Assembly: GCF_008764245.1 (NCBI RefSeq)
Contig: NZ_VTQV01000013.1
Span: 1 to 64,000 of the forward strand
Direction: 5' to 3'
DNA length: 64,000 bases
Source of the DNA: Bacillus subtilis
GTDB taxonomy: Bacteria > Bacillota > Bacilli > Bacillales > Bacillaceae_C
Shown: one piece after another, positions 43,375 through 53,261 of the stretch
Numbering within the stretch: position 1 is the first letter of the stretch
Layout of the letters: each line of letters starts with the position of its first letter
Program-made: the position numbers and the translations under genes
The notes under the pieces: generated by a model
The model's database searches: none
The model's input: only the letters and a program-made list of their open reading frames with translations
What the model was told of the DNA's origin: nothing

Positions 43375-44314
43375 AATTTTGTAATTGTTGTATCCCATTT
43401 TCTAAGCGTTCATCAACGATTTTAGCATCTTCGATATGTTCAATAATCGTTTCATGCGCATGAACAAAAAGTGTTTGCGCTTCTTCTAACTCATTCCGAA
43501 CAGAATCTGCGAATTGCTTTTGTTCCTCTATCATTTTCTCTATTGCCCCAATATCTAATTGGCTCTCTTTAATAATGTCCATCATCTCTTCTACATTTTG
43601 TGCGGCTTTTTCACTCATAAGTATTCCTTTTTCAATCAGTTCTGAACTCTTTTTTGTCGCCTGCAAAGCATTATCGATTTCTACTTGCAGGGCATTTGTC
43701 AAAGATTGAATATTGGCTGTGCTGTCGGCCGTACTTTCGGCTAATTTCCGGACTTCTTGGGCCACAACCGCGAATCCCTTGCCAGATTCTCCTGCTCTTG
43801 CCGCTTCAATCGAGGCATTTAAAGCAAGTAAATTGGTTTGGGAGGCGATATCCTCAATCACACCGACAATCGATTGAATTTCTACAGATCTTTCACTTAG
43901 ATGACTCATATTTTCTTCAGAGGATTCAATTTCTTTCCCTAATTCTTGAATGATCTGCGCTGTACTTTTTACATTTTCAGCGTTTTGTTGAGACCGTTCT
44001 ACCTTCCTTACTGAAAAGTTTTTTAAAGACATTCCTTTTTCGTAAAGATGGTTTGATTTTTGCGCTGATTGTTCACTAATCTCATACACATTGCTAAATC
44101 TATTCTCTATTCGCGAGATAACCTCTTCCAATCGACCATGTTGAGAATTTACTTTTTCATGCTGCGAAATGGCTGCTTGCAACTCATTCTTTATGTTCAA
44201 AAACCATTCTCGGTCTTGTTCTTCTTTCACTTCATAGGACTTTTTTAATTGATCCATTTCCTCAAGTAATGCATTCATTTGTTGTTGTTCTCTCTTTTTT
44301 GCCATAAACATCAT
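43373..44314 (-). CDS. Soluble methyl-accepting chemotaxis receptor (YfmS-like)
   Basis: A 313-residue coiled-coil protein with a chemoreceptor signalling domain but no membrane segment. The hairpin tip that binds CheA/CheW is [41 protein letters not shown] near residues 155-195. The N-terminus is a long coiled coil with no known sensor domain. B. subtilis YfmS is a similar soluble receptor. Three nearby start codons (44314, 44311, 44305) are possible behind GGGGGA. Confidence 0.82.
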   Translation of the reverse strand: MMFMAKKREQQQMNALLEEMDQLKKSYEVKEEQDREWFLNIKNELQAAISQHEKVNSQHGRLEEVISRIENRFSNVYEISEQSAQKSNHLYEKGMSLKNFSVRKVERSQQNAENVKSTAQIIQELGKEIESSEENMSHLSERSVEIQSIVGVIEDIASQTNLLALNASIEAARAGESGKGFAVVAQEVRKLAESTADSTANIQSLTNALQVEIDNALQATKKSSELIEKGILMSEKAAQNVEEMMDIIKESQLDIGAIEKMIEEQKQFADSVRNELEEAQTLFVHAHETIIEHIEDAKIVDERLENGIQQLQN

Positions 44315-44451
44315 TCTTCCCCCACATGACCTTTTTACTAAATCATAGCATAATTACCTTTTTTTGTAACCATTAGTTCCAAAGTTTTATTTCTTTTTAC
44401 GAAAATGCACATATCTTTAGACCTAGTTGTTTTAATTTGTAAATGGGTGAC

Positions 44452-44494
44452 TCATAAAAAAATCAAGCTCCCTTCATGAATGGGAGCTTGATTT
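44452..44494 (-). terminator. his operon terminator
   Basis: AATCAAGCTCCC and GGGAGCTTGATT (44461-44494) form a 12-base stem followed by TTTTTTTA on the minus strand, ending at the hisI stop. Confidence 0.88.
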
Positions 44495-45144
44495 CACCAA
44501 TTTTCTATTTCTGTTCGTTCTTTCTTCGCATTTCCTTTTTTATGCGATCTTTTTTCAAGTTCGGCTTCTACCTCTTCCAAGGGGACTCCCTGGTCCGCTA
44601 ATATGACTAGGCAATGATAGAGTAGATCACTACACTCATTAACAATCTCATCCTTATCTTGATTTTTAGCGGCGATAATAACTTCGCCCGCTTCTTCAAT
44701 CAATTTTTTCGCGATCTTATCTGTTCCTTTTTCGAAAAGGTAAGTTGTATAAGAACCGGCCACAGGCTCCGTTTTCCGCTCTTGAATTTCATTCATCAAA
44801 CGGGCATAGATTGTTTGTTCCGAGGACCGCGTCTGTTCTCCCTCGATGGAATGAAAGAAGCAAGATTTCTCGCCTGTATGGCAAGCAGGTCCTAGGGGGT
44901 CGACTCGAATTAGGAGCGTATCCTGATCACAATCAAGCTGAACGGATTTGACCAGTTGGCGATTCCCTGATGTTGCTCCTTTATGCCAATATTCTTTACG
45001 TGAACGGGAATAAAACCATGTTTCCTTCGTTTCAAGCGTCCGTTCATACGCTGTTTCATCCATATATGCAAGCATAAGCACATCATCGGTTTGATCATCA
45101 ACGATAACAGCCGGGATGAGACCTTTAGAAAAATCAGGCTTCAT
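44494..45144 (-). CDS. hisI: Bifunctional phosphoribosyl-AMP cyclohydrolase / phosphoribosyl-ATP pyrophosphatase
   Basis: A 216-residue HisIE protein doing steps 2 and 3 of histidine synthesis. The cyclohydrolase half (1 to about 110) has [20 protein letters not shown], the Zn/Mg region [28 protein letters not shown]. The pyrophosphatase half has [19 protein letters not shown] and NECSDLLYH. It is the last gene of the operon and overlaps hisF by 11 bases. Confidence 0.92.
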   Translation of the reverse strand: MKPDFSKGLIPAVIVDDQTDDVLMLAYMDETAYERTLETKETWFYSRSRKEYWHKGATSGNRQLVKSVQLDCDQDTLLIRVDPLGPACHTGEKSCFFHSIEGEQTRSSEQTIYARLMNEIQERKTEPVAGSYTTYLFEKGTDKIAKKLIEEAGEVIIAAKNQDKDEIVNECSDLLYHCLVILADQGVPLEEVEAELEKRSHKKGNAKKERTEIENW

Positions 45145-45895
45145 TCATATTCACTCCTTGGTCAAGACAAAGCTGTTTTACGGCCTGAATACTCGTCGTG
45201 TTTTCATGAAAAATGGATGCGGCTAAGGCAGCAGCTACATTGGTCTGTTCAAATACCTCGACAATATGTTCGGCATTCCCACATCCTCCCGAAGCAATAA
45301 CAGGAATGGAAACCGCCTCAACAATCGCTTTCGTTAGTTCAAGATCATATCCATCTTTTACACCATCGCGGTCCACACTTGTTAGTAAAATCGATCCAGC
45401 GCCAAGTTGTTCTAATTTTTTCGACCAACCGATCACATCCAAACCTGTATCCTTTTGTCCTCCATGTGTCATGACATGCCAAGTCCCATCTGAAGCAAGC
45501 TTAGCATCGACCGCCGCCACAATGGAGTCTGAACCAAATTTTTTCGTAGCTTCTGCAATGAAATTAGGATTTTGTACGGCGGCAGAATTAATTCCTACCT
45601 TGTTAGCCCCAGCACTCAGAATCCTCTCAACATCTTCCATTGATTTGATTCCACCACCAACGGTAAATGGAACTGTCGCTTTTTCGGCTACTTTTTTAAC
45701 CATATCAACTAGAGTATCACGCTCTTCGGTGGTCGCCGAAATATCAAGAAATACGAGCTCATCTGCGCCATCCCGGCAATAAGCTTCAGCCATTTCAACA
45801 GGGTCTCCCATTTCCCGAAGCCCTTCAAAGTGGACACCTTTCACGACCTTCCCATCTTTGAAATCTAAACAAGGTATAATTTTCTTTGCTGACAT
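45134..45895 (-). CDS. hisF: Imidazole glycerol phosphate synthase cyclase subunit
   Basis: A 253-residue TIM-barrel enzyme. The catalytic Asp residues are in [15 protein letters not shown] (position 11) and [15 protein letters not shown]. Phosphate sites include VGGGIKS and [11 protein letters not shown]. It normally receives ammonia from HisH; no hisH occurs in this operon, so it may rely on free ammonia or on a distant subunit. Confidence 0.93.
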   Translation of the reverse strand: MSAKKIIPCLDFKDGKVVKGVHFEGLREMGDPVEMAEAYCRDGADELVFLDISATTEERDTLVDMVKKVAEKATVPFTVGGGIKSMEDVERILSAGANKVGINSAAVQNPNFIAEATKKFGSDSIVAAVDAKLASDGTWHVMTHGGQKDTGLDVIGWSKKLEQLGAGSILLTSVDRDGVKDGYDLELTKAIVEAVSIPVIASGGCGNAEHIVEVFEQTNVAAALAASIFHENTTSIQAVKQLCLDQGVNMNEA

Positions 45896-45901
45896 ATTTG
45901 T

Positions 45902-46597
45902 TCAACCCCTTAATTTGATTGTGCCTTCGTACATCGCTTTCCCAACAATTGCTTCCTGGATGCCAATTTCAGCAATCGCCTCTAAATCGGTTTGGTTGCG
46001 AATTCCCCCTGAGGCAACGATGTCACAGCTTACAGCCTCATGGATTTTCCGCAATTGTTCAAGGTTCGGCCCTTGCATCGTTCCATCCTTGGAAATATCT
46101 GTAAAGACAATCCTCCTTACACCTAACTGTTCCATTTTTTGAGCAAACTCGATATAATCGACCTCGGTTTCTGTTTCCCAACCTCTTGTCGCCACTTTTT
46201 CATCGCGTGCATCAATGCCGATCACAATATGCTCTTGATAATCTTCTAGAGCTGCTTTTAGAAATGCCTCATCCTCAAGTGCGGCCGTTCCAATTACAAT
46301 CCTAGATACTCCTGCTTCAATATAAGCTTTAATTGTTTCTAGCGTCCGAATTCCGCCGCCTACTTGAATTGGAACAGAGCTGGACTTAGCTAGCTTTGAA
46401 ATCAAATCGAGTTGTTCCGGTTCCCCAGATCGTGCCCCATCTAAGTCGACAATATGGATAATCTTCGCTCCATCCTCTATAAAAGTATGTAACTGAGATT
46501 CTGGAGCACTCCCTACTTGCGTTGTTTGTTTAAAATCTCCTTGATAAAGTCTCACACATTGTCCGTTAATGAGATCCATTGCTGGTAAAATAATCAT
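45902..46597 (-). CDS. hisA: ProFAR isomerase
   Basis: A 231-residue TIM barrel homologous to HisF, carrying out the ProFAR to PRFAR isomerisation. Catalytic Asp residues are in ILPAMDLINGQCVRLYQGD and VFTDISKDGTMQGPN; phosphate sites are VGGGIRT and VASGGIRN. It directly precedes hisF. A repeat lies upstream where hisH should be. Confidence 0.92.
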   Translation of the reverse strand: MIILPAMDLINGQCVRLYQGDFKQTTQVGSAPESQLHTFIEDGAKIIHIVDLDGARSGEPEQLDLISKLAKSSSVPIQVGGGIRTLETIKAYIEAGVSRIVIGTAALEDEAFLKAALEDYQEHIVIGIDARDEKVATRGWETETEVDYIEFAQKMEQLGVRRIVFTDISKDGTMQGPNLEQLRKIHEAVSCDIVASGGIRNQTDLEAIAEIGIQEAIVGKAMYEGTIKLRG

Positions 46598-46614
46598 TTT
46601 TTTGCCCCCTTATA

Positions 46615-46720
46615 GTCTAGCGACGTACAAACTTGGATAATAAGGTAGAACGAAGGATAAACGGCTAAGTTCGCCACGTCCCCATGTCTTTAACCGTTTT
46701 GACCAACATCCTGTCGGCCC
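46615..46720. repeat. Palindromic repeat between hisB and hisA, at the hisH position
   Basis: Contains TCTAGCGACGTACAAACTT, GGATAAACGGCTAAG and ends CCGTTTTGACCAACATCCTG, matching the 28.2-kb copy at both ends. It fills nearly the whole 123-base hisB-hisA gap. Confidence 0.8.
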
Positions 46721-47308
46721 TTATTCAAGCAATCCCTTCGTTGAAATAACCCCTTTGATATTTGGATCAATCCGTACCGCTTCAGCTAATGCTCGACCTA
46801 ATGCTTTAAAAAGCGCCTCAATTTTATGATGGGTATTTTCTCCATACAGAATGCGCGCATGTAGGGTAATCCCTGCGTTGAAGGCAAAGGCGCGGAAAAA
46901 TTCCTTCACTAATTCTGTGTCAAAATTCCCTAAAGATGGAGTAGTAAAATCGCCTTCGAAATGAAGATACGGGCGTCCACTAATGTCCAATGAAACAAAA
47001 CCTAATGCTTCATCCATTGGAACATAGGATGTTCCATAGCGGACTATCCCTACCTTATCCCCTAACGCTTCTCGTACAGCTTTCCCTAACACAATCCCTG
47101 TATCTTCAACAGTATGGTGACTATCAATATGTAAATCACCTTCAACTTTTACGGTTAATCCAATCCGCCCATGTCGAGCAAAGGCTTCAAGCATATGGTC
47201 AAAAAAACCTACACCTGTTTCAATCTCCACGAGACTTGGATCATCTAAACGACATTCCAGCGCAATTTTTGTTTCCTTTGTTTCTCTTTGATTAGAAGCT
47301 GTTCTCAT
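46721..47308 (-). CDS. hisB: Imidazoleglycerol-phosphate dehydratase
   Basis: A 195-residue dehydratase for step 7. The metal-binding motifs are [25 protein letters not shown] and [19 protein letters not shown], all intact. It lacks the phosphatase domain, as in other Gram-positives. The ATG at 47308 follows AGGAG by eight bases. Confidence 0.93.
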   Translation of the reverse strand: MRTASNQRETKETKIALECRLDDPSLVEIETGVGFFDHMLEAFARHGRIGLTVKVEGDLHIDSHHTVEDTGIVLGKAVREALGDKVGIVRYGTSYVPMDEALGFVSLDISGRPYLHFEGDFTTPSLGNFDTELVKEFFRAFAFNAGITLHARILYGENTHHKIEALFKALGRALAEAVRIDPNIKGVISTKGLLE

Positions 47309-47323
47309 CTTTCTCACTCCTGC

Positions 47324-48613
47324 TTATTCACTAATATCATTCATACGGATGGCAACAGCACGGCCGTGGCCAGCAAGTTCTTCTTTTTCTGCAATACGTT
47401 CAATATACGGGGCAGCATGTTGTAAAGCTTGTTCTGAGTAATAGACGTAAGTCGTTTTTTTCATAAAGTCGTCTGCAGACAATCCGGATGAAAATCTAGC
47501 TGTCCCTGATGTAGGCAAAACGTGATTCGGTCCAGCAAAATAATCACCAACTGATTCTGGGGTATGATGACCAATAAATACAGAACCAGCATTTTTCACC
47601 TTCCCTAAATAAGAGAGGGCGTTGGCTATTTGAATTTCTAGATGCTCAGGCGCCAATTGATTCACAAGATTAAAAGCTGCGTCGACCGATTCCACTAAAA
47701 TCGCTCCACCTTCGTTTTTTAACGAGGTTTCTGCAATCTCTCTCCTTGGTAAACTTGCACATTGTTTTTTCAATTCTACTATTGTCTCATTTAAAAGCTG
47801 TTCTGAAGTCGTAAATAAAAACGCACGGGCTTTTTCGTCATGCTCCGCTTGGGCAATTAAATCTGCCGCAACAAATTTGGGGCGCGCGGTTTCGTCCGCA
47901 ATGACCGCGACCTCTGAAGGACCGGCAATCATATCAATGCCCACATCGCCAAACACGAGTGATTTCGCAGCAGCCACATATTCATTTCCTGGCCCAACAA
48001 TTTTATCGACGGGCTCGATACTTTCTGTCCCATAGGCCAATGCGGCAATCGCTTGGGCACCGCCTACTTTATAAATGGTTTGTACCCCGGCTATATCTGC
48101 TGCAACAGATAATATAGGCGCAATTTTACCTGCTTTTGCTGGAGTAACCATAACGAGTTGAGATACTCCCGCTAACACAGCTGGTATAGCATTCATTAGA
48201 ACACTGGATGGATAGCATGCCTTTCCACCTGGAACATAAATACCGACGCGCTCAATCGGGCGAAATAACTGTCCTGAAATCACTTCCTCTGTGACTTCCA
48301 TCATCCGCGATTGTTGGAGTTGTTTGGAATGAAAAGAACGGATATTTTTCGCGGCCTTCTGTAGAGCTTCTACAACATCTGTGGGAACTTCTTCCCATGC
48401 TGCTTTTCGTTCTTCCTTTGTCACAACAAGATTTTTTGGTGCTCCCCCATCAAATTTTTCCATATATCCCTGTAAAGCGATATCGCCATTCTGACGTACA
48501 TTTTCAATAATCGATTGAACGGTTTTTACTGTCGACTCCGCAAACGGCTGTTTTTTTGTTTTTTTAGAAATAAATCGCTTTGTAAATTCTTTTGGAGAAT
48601 AAACCGAAATCAT
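47324..48613 (-). CDS. hisD: Histidinol dehydrogenase
   Basis: A 429-residue zinc enzyme for the last two oxidations of histidine synthesis. Motifs include VERVGIYVPGGKACYPSSVLMNAIPA, IDMIAGPSEVAVIADE, the AEHDEKARAFLFT segment and GPNHVLPTSGTARFSSGLS near the C-terminus. It overlaps hisG by four bases. Confidence 0.93.
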   Translation of the reverse strand: MISVYSPKEFTKRFISKKTKKQPFAESTVKTVQSIIENVRQNGDIALQGYMEKFDGGAPKNLVVTKEERKAAWEEVPTDVVEALQKAAKNIRSFHSKQLQQSRMMEVTEEVISGQLFRPIERVGIYVPGGKACYPSSVLMNAIPAVLAGVSQLVMVTPAKAGKIAPILSVAADIAGVQTIYKVGGAQAIAALAYGTESIEPVDKIVGPGNEYVAAAKSLVFGDVGIDMIAGPSEVAVIADETARPKFVAADLIAQAEHDEKARAFLFTTSEQLLNETIVELKKQCASLPRREIAETSLKNEGGAILVESVDAAFNLVNQLAPEHLEIQIANALSYLGKVKNAGSVFIGHHTPESVGDYFAGPNHVLPTSGTARFSSGLSADDFMKKTTYVYYSEQALQHAAPYIERIAEKEELAGHGRAVAIRMNDISE

Positions 48614-49233
48614 TTGACAACCTCCTCAAGCCGAAAGGCCTCGATAAAAGGGTAAAGAATCGCCTTTTTTAATTTCAATGAATTGCGATTGGCAATGCAA
48701 CGGGCAGAAATCGAGAACATCTCTTCTTTTACAACCAAGCCGTTTTCCTTTAATGTATTACCTGTTTCCACGATATCGACAATATCATCAGCAAGACCTA
48801 AAAGAGGAGCCAATTCAACAGAACCTTCCAATTTCACAATATCAACAGATTTACCCTGTTTTCGAAAATAGTTTGTTGTAATATTTGGATATTTCGTTGC
48901 AATTTTTTGCTTCCCTAATGGCTTATTTGAATCAGGTTCTCCAGCAACAGCAAAACGGCATTGGCCAAACGGAAGGGGAAGTAAATCAAAAACGTCAGGC
49001 TGGACCTCTAGTAAAATATCCTCCCCCACGATACCAAGGTCCGCGATCCCATGTTCAACATATGTGGCAACATCGATGCCTTTGGCAAAAAAGGCGAAAA
49101 ATTGCTCCGTTTCCACCTGAAGCTTTCTGCCTTTATCAAGTAAAGGGGCGACATCAAATCCGCGGTCATCAAGAAAATGGATAAACTGCTTCTCTACCCT
49201 CCCCTTTGTTAAAGCGACAATCGGTTTCGTCAT
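48610..49233 (-). CDS. hisG: ATP phosphoribosyltransferase, short form
   Basis: A 207-residue short-form HisG, the first enzyme of the pathway, which needs HisZ for activity and feedback control. Motifs include ALTKGRVEKQFI, DLGIVGEDILLE and the PRPP loop DDIVDIVETGNTLKENGL. It lacks the C-terminal regulatory domain, as expected when hisZ is present; the two genes overlap by four bases. Confidence 0.93.
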   Translation of the reverse strand: MTKPIVALTKGRVEKQFIHFLDDRGFDVAPLLDKGRKLQVETEQFFAFFAKGIDVATYVEHGIADLGIVGEDILLEVQPDVFDLLPLPFGQCRFAVAGEPDSNKPLGKQKIATKYPNITTNYFRKQGKSVDIVKLEGSVELAPLLGLADDIVDIVETGNTLKENGLVVKEEMFSISARCIANRNSLKLKKAILYPFIEAFRLEEVVK

Positions 49234-50354
49234 CTTTCCAACACCTCAATCTTCCCATCTTTTTCAACGATTTCTAACATGACATCATATTGAATATGTG
49301 CCAATGGTTCCGTTTGAATATCCACAATTGCGTCCTTATATTTCGTTCGCAATTGCTCTGCGTACACGAAAGTGTCTTCGGAAGCAATGACGCAAATATG
49401 AGTGAAATCATTCGTTTCTTCAACATGTTCTGCTAATACATCGACATCAAAAGCGAGGCCAACAGCGGAATTTCGTTCTCCGAATTGTTCATATAGCCGG
49501 TCATACCTTCCTCCTGAGAAACAATCCGCTCCCGTTTCTTTTAAGAACCCTCTAAACATCGTACCCGAATAATAAGGAAGATTTTTCACTCGCCCTAGGT
49601 CAATTAAGATTTCCTGACTGCCTGAAGCTTCTACGATTCTCGCAAGCTTTTTCAAGTGGGCTAATATCTCCAACAAATCTGTTCGCTCTTTCCAACGTTC
49701 TTCGTATTCTGATAAAATATCTAAAGAGCCAAATGCATCAACTAGGGAGGCTAATTCTATTGCACTTTGTTGGTTTTTACCGTTTAGAGCAATTTGATAA
49801 ACTTCATCCTTTTTCTTATCATGCATCGCCTGCCTTAATCGTTTTTCATCTACTTGAGACAAAGTTAATGGCCTGACTAAACTTTCAAAAATTTCTGTGT
49901 GCCCTAATTCAATGAGACAATCTCCCATCTTTAGCTCTTTCAATAAAGAGCTAGCCATTAATAAACTTTCTCCCTCCCCCATTAATGGGGGGTAATGAAG
50001 GATTTCCACACCAATTTGATGCGATTCTATCCCAGGGATCGATTGTTTAAAAACAGAACCTATGTATCCCCATTTTTGTGGGTTTTTTGCTTGGGTTGAC
50101 AAGGCGCGCGCAATCGATGTTGTCCAATCAGGACGTAATACCTCAATTTCACCTTCCGGATTAAACCATTTCATCATATCTTGCAATTTCATATCCACAT
50201 ACTGATTCGTAAAAGTAGAGGCATACTCAACAACGGGTGTTGAAATGAGAGTATACCCTCTCATTGTCATGACTTTTCTGAATACTTCCATAACATGAAA
50301 GCGATGATCAATCGAAGCCCCCATTTCATCTCTGCTGCCTGCTGGCAAAAACAT
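49230..50354 (-). CDS. hisZ: ATP phosphoribosyltransferase regulatory subunit
   Basis: A 374-residue histidyl-tRNA-synthetase-like protein without the anticodon domain, which activates short HisG. Class II motifs are visible: VEYASTFTNQ, EVLRPDWTTSIAR (motif 2 region) and DCFSGGRYDRLYEQFGERNSAVGLAFDVD (motif 3 region). It is the first gene of the operon, behind a sigma-A promoter. Confidence 0.9.
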   Translation of the reverse strand: MFLPAGSRDEMGASIDHRFHVMEVFRKVMTMRGYTLISTPVVEYASTFTNQYVDMKLQDMMKWFNPEGEIEVLRPDWTTSIARALSTQAKNPQKWGYIGSVFKQSIPGIESHQIGVEILHYPPLMGEGESLLMASSLLKELKMGDCLIELGHTEIFESLVRPLTLSQVDEKRLRQAMHDKKKDEVYQIALNGKNQQSAIELASLVDAFGSLDILSEYEERWKERTDLLEILAHLKKLARIVEASGSQEILIDLGRVKNLPYYSGTMFRGFLKETGADCFSGGRYDRLYEQFGERNSAVGLAFDVDVLAEHVEETNDFTHICVIASEDTFVYAEQLRTKYKDAIVDIQTEPLAHIQYDVMLEIVEKDGKIEVLER

Positions 50355-50423
50355 ATAAACTCACATCCTGTTTCTTTATCTCGTTATCACTCTATTGAAC
50401 TAAAGGATTTTTTGGTTTCTTAT

Positions 50424-50452
50424 ACTGTATCATACTAGCGAAATGGCGTCAA
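50424..50452 (-). promoter_or_regulatory. Sigma-A promoter of the his operon
   Basis: TTGACG (50447-50452), 17 bases and TACAGT (50424-50429) on the minus strand. No T-box or other leader structure was seen between it and hisZ. Confidence 0.65.
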
Positions 50453-50459
50453 TGGGAAA

Positions 50460-50501
50460 CAAAAAAACAAAGACATCTTCCCAAATTTGAGAAGATGCTC
50501 T
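50460..50501 (-). terminator. Terminator downstream of the solute-binding protein gene
   Basis: AGAGCATCTTCTC and GGGAAGATGTCT form the stem on the minus strand, followed by TTGTTTTTTTG. Confidence 0.75.
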
Positions 50502-50575
50502 AATTTTTAACCCTAATAACTTGCATTTGCTCCAATGTTTCATGCAGCTCTTGTAATTCTCCCTTTAGAACCAGA

Positions 50576-51913
50576 TTACTCTTTTGCTTTTTGTTGCTTC
50601 ACAAGCTCTTCCATCTCTTCTTCATATTGACGTAAATATTCATTGACATCTTTACCGGAATTGGCGAATTCTTGGAATTCACCCCATGGGATACTACCGT
50701 ATTTCGCCGGGTTATCCGGTCCTGTTGCATAGCCGTTTGCGAACAAGGATTCAAGATGTTTATCACTTATCTCTGGCTTCCCTTCACCAAACACAGCTTG
50801 CACATCAGGATTTACCAAAATGGAAGTTTCACCCTGTTTAGATTTTTCCATTTGTACTTCATCAGACAGGAGATACTCAATCATCTTCATAATCAATTCT
50901 TTATGCTCACTCGGTTCTGTGATAGCAAAACCACCAGCGTTTGGTTGCGGATTCAATCCTTCATACCCTTCCCAAACCGGATAAGTGGCGATATCGATAT
51001 TATCTTTTTCAACCCAACCCCAATTCGTTCCCGACGGAGCCATTGCTACATTATCCTTACCAAATTCAGCACCCCAGTTCATAAGTAAGCTACCTGGTTC
51101 CTCTGTTGGGTAATTACCGGGAATTGAAATTGTATCTTCAATCATTTGAAAAAATCTTTTGTAGGCGTCATTCCCAGAAATATTCACTTCATCTGTCTCG
51201 GGATCAACAGCTTGTGTGCTAAATTGTGTCCAAGCGTCATAGGGCACATCGAGATCTAGGCCGCGATATTCCACCCCATTTCTTTCACCTGTTAAGTCTT
51301 TTGCCAGTTCGACAACTTCTTCCCATGTCATCCCGTCTTCTGGATAATCTACTCCAAAAGTATCAAATACATCTTTATTATAGTGTAAAGCAAAAGTAGG
51401 TCGGGAATTCGGGATAATCAGAAGTCCCATTTCATCATTTGGATCTTGTCTACGTGCATACTCGACAATGGATGGCTCAAGGCGAGATAAATCAAAGCCC
51501 GTTTTTTCAATTACCTCATCCATATTATAGGCTAGGCCAAGATTTTCCAAGAAATTCGTATGTGTAAGTTTCGGCATTGTCAAAACATCAGGTGACTTAT
51601 CAGCTGCAATCACATCTTCCAATGTTTCTGGATGGTCAGTTGTCGCGTCTTGAACCTCAATGGTAACATTCGGAAACTTTTCCTTTAACAGATCCCCATA
51701 ACTTTCCATAAAGGGTTCCTCCCCTCCTTGATGGGCCCAGCGAATGGTGACTGGCTCGGTGTTTTCATCCTCGTCTTTTGCTTGCTCATTCCCTGCGCCG
51801 TCTTTATCAGCTTCCCCTTCTGTAGGCGTAGAAGAATTACTGCACGCCGCCATAATGGCAAACATACAGCCAATGACAACAAATAATACTAGTAATTTAC
51901 TTTTCTCTCTCAT
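50576..51913 (-). CDS. Sugar-type ABC transporter substrate-binding lipoprotein (family 1)
   Basis: A 445-residue extracellular binding protein. The lipobox is MAACS with Cys at about residue 23, followed by an acidic linker (EADKDGAGNEQAKDEDENTE). Family features are RWAHQGGEEPFMESYGDLLKEKFPNVTIE, YNKDVFDTFGVDYPEDGMTWEEVVELAKDLT and GGFAITEPSEHKE. The ligand, presumably an oligosaccharide, is unknown. The gene follows a GntR/LacI-type regulator; no permease or ATPase is adjacent, so it probably works with permeases encoded elsewhere. Confidence 0.85.
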   Translation of the reverse strand: MREKSKLLVLFVVIGCMFAIMAACSNSSTPTEGEADKDGAGNEQAKDEDENTEPVTIRWAHQGGEEPFMESYGDLLKEKFPNVTIEVQDATTDHPETLEDVIAADKSPDVLTMPKLTHTNFLENLGLAYNMDEVIEKTGFDLSRLEPSIVEYARRQDPNDEMGLLIIPNSRPTFALHYNKDVFDTFGVDYPEDGMTWEEVVELAKDLTGERNGVEYRGLDLDVPYDAWTQFSTQAVDPETDEVNISGNDAYKRFFQMIEDTISIPGNYPTEEPGSLLMNWGAEFGKDNVAMAPSGTNWGWVEKDNIDIATYPVWEGYEGLNPQPNAGGFAITEPSEHKELIMKMIEYLLSDEVQMEKSKQGETSILVNPDVQAVFGEGKPEISDKHLESLFANGYATGPDNPAKYGSIPWGEFQEFANSGKDVNEYLRQYEEEMEELVKQQKAKE

Positions 51914-52043
51914 GTTTGTTCCCCCTTATTATATTTTTTCTAGGATATTAACTATTCATAATATTAAAAATACAAAACTTCTTCTTTCCAAATATTCTAT
52001 TATGTTATTGATCGTACCAATTAATCTATGCTTCCTAAACTTT

Positions 52044-53150
52044 CTAAACAAAAGCTTTTTTACCTTCTTGTTCATACGGCTTATTTGCCTGATCATCGAT
52101 ATGTACAGGCACAATGATTTGTTGGACTTTTTTTTCGTTTTTGAATTGTGATTGCAAAACTTCGACGGCAAGTTCCCCCATTTGCACCGAATCTTGTTTA
52201 GCCGTCCAAATTGGGTAGAGATCCAATTCGCGTCCCTGGTCAAAGGAGGCGATAGAAAATTCTTCTGGGATTTGCTGATGAAGTCTTTTGGCCGCTTGAT
52301 AGGCAATTTTTCCAGCATGAGCGTTCATCGCAAATATACCTGATATATCGGGATTTGCCTGTAAAAACTCAGTTGCTTTTTCTACAGCATTCTCCTGAAG
52401 AATGTCTGTAAACCAAGCCGAACGGTCAATAGGTATCTTAGCTTCTTCCAAGGCTTGTTCAAATCCTTTTATTCTATCTTCAACGGTAATCGTTGCAAAA
52501 TTAGGTGCCGTAAACAAACCAATCTTTTGGTGGTGCTCGCAAAGTCTTTTGGTCAATTGATAGGCACCTGTGACATTATCAGAATAGACAGCGGATGTTT
52601 CAATTCCCTTGAGATAACGATCTAGTAAAACCAATGGGAAACCGTCCAATGTGAGACGGAGGATCTCTTCGTTATATACCTGATCATCAACAGGAAAAAT
52701 GATTAATCCTTTTACACCTATTTTTAACATCATCTTTATCGCATTTTTTTCGGTCTCACTATTATGATGTGATTGTTTCAGTATTAATCCATATCCGATT
52801 GAATTGACAGCGGTTTCAATACTAGCTAAAATTTGAGCTGAATGCTGTTCAACGACCTCTGGCATAATCAAACCAATAAGCGGGATATCAATTTTGGCTT
52901 CCCCGTATTTTTCTTTTCCTGCGTCTCCGGGAGGTTCAGCGACAAAGGTTCCTTTTCCTGGAATTCTATAGGCTTTCCCATCTCCTACAAGTTTGATAAG
53001 TGCATTTTTTGATGTAATCCGGCTTACATTGAACTGTTTAGCTAACTCTGCCTCTGAAGGTAGTCGATCATGCGTTTTGTATACACCCTCTTCCATTTTT
53101 TTCTCTAAAAATTGACTGATCTTGATATACAAAGGTTTTTTATTGCTAAT
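52044..53150 (-). CDS. GntR-type DNA-binding/LacI-type sugar-binding transcriptional regulator (AraR-like)
   Basis: A protein of about 368 residues with an N-terminal GntR winged helix (YIKISQFLEKKMEEG ... RLPSEAELAKQFNVSRITSKNAL). The C-terminal LacI/periplasmic-binding-like sensor runs from IPLIGLIMPEV to FSIASFDQGRE. This layout is that of AraR. A natural N-terminus ISNKKPLYIKI begins at ATT (53150), seven bases after a GGGGGG ribosome site; the nearest ordinary start, TTG at 53132, has no ribosome site. ATT initiation is therefore likely. It probably controls the binding-protein gene downstream and itself. Confidence 0.8.
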   Translation of the reverse strand: MSNKKPLYIKISQFLEKKMEEGVYKTHDRLPSEAELAKQFNVSRITSKNALIKLVGDGKAYRIPGKGTFVAEPPGDAGKEKYGEAKIDIPLIGLIMPEVVEQHSAQILASIETAVNSIGYGLILKQSHHNSETEKNAIKMMLKIGVKGLIIFPVDDQVYNEEILRLTLDGFPLVLLDRYLKGIETSAVYSDNVTGAYQLTKRLCEHHQKIGLFTAPNFATITVEDRIKGFEQALEEAKIPIDRSAWFTDILQENAVEKATEFLQANPDISGIFAMNAHAGKIAYQAAKRLHQQIPEEFSIASFDQGRELDLYPIWTAKQDSVQMGELAVEVLQSQFKNEKKVQQIIVPVHIDDQANKPYEQEGKKAFV

Positions 53151-53180
53151 TCACAATCCCCCCTTTTATCCAAATCCAAG

Positions 53181-53213
53181 TATATCAGGTAGTATCCGGA
53201 AATACTGGATATA
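53181..53213. promoter_or_regulatory. Imperfect dyad upstream of the AraR-like gene
   Basis: TATATCAGGTAGTATCC and GGAAATACTGGATATA are imperfect inverted copies around a CCGG centre. They lie about 30-60 bases upstream of the regulator start and are a good candidate for its operator. Confidence 0.45.
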
Positions 53214-53220
53214 TTAATAA

Positions 53221-53257
53221 TATAAGCGCTTTCTATATTGTAGTCAAGCGCTTTCGA
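53221..53257. promoter_or_regulatory. Two cre-like sites
   Basis: TATAAGCGCTTTCTA (53221-53235) and TCAAGCGCTTTCGA (53244-53257) each match the CcpA box with about two changes. Tandem sites upstream of a sugar regulator fit carbon catabolite control. The second lies next to a repeat whose GAAAGCGC-like ends could mimic the motif. Confidence 0.4.
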
Positions 53258-53261
53258 AAGA

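Noticed and set aside
45213-45782. Plus-strand frame of 189 codons across hisF
   Set aside because: A mirror frame of a well-conserved minus-strand gene with no ribosome site or family match.
50505-50575. Open minus-strand frame (KGELQELHETLEQMQ) running beyond the solute-binding protein stop
   Set aside because: It could be a frameshifted C-terminal extension, but the binding protein already ends at the usual family position and no start site is present. Too short to call.
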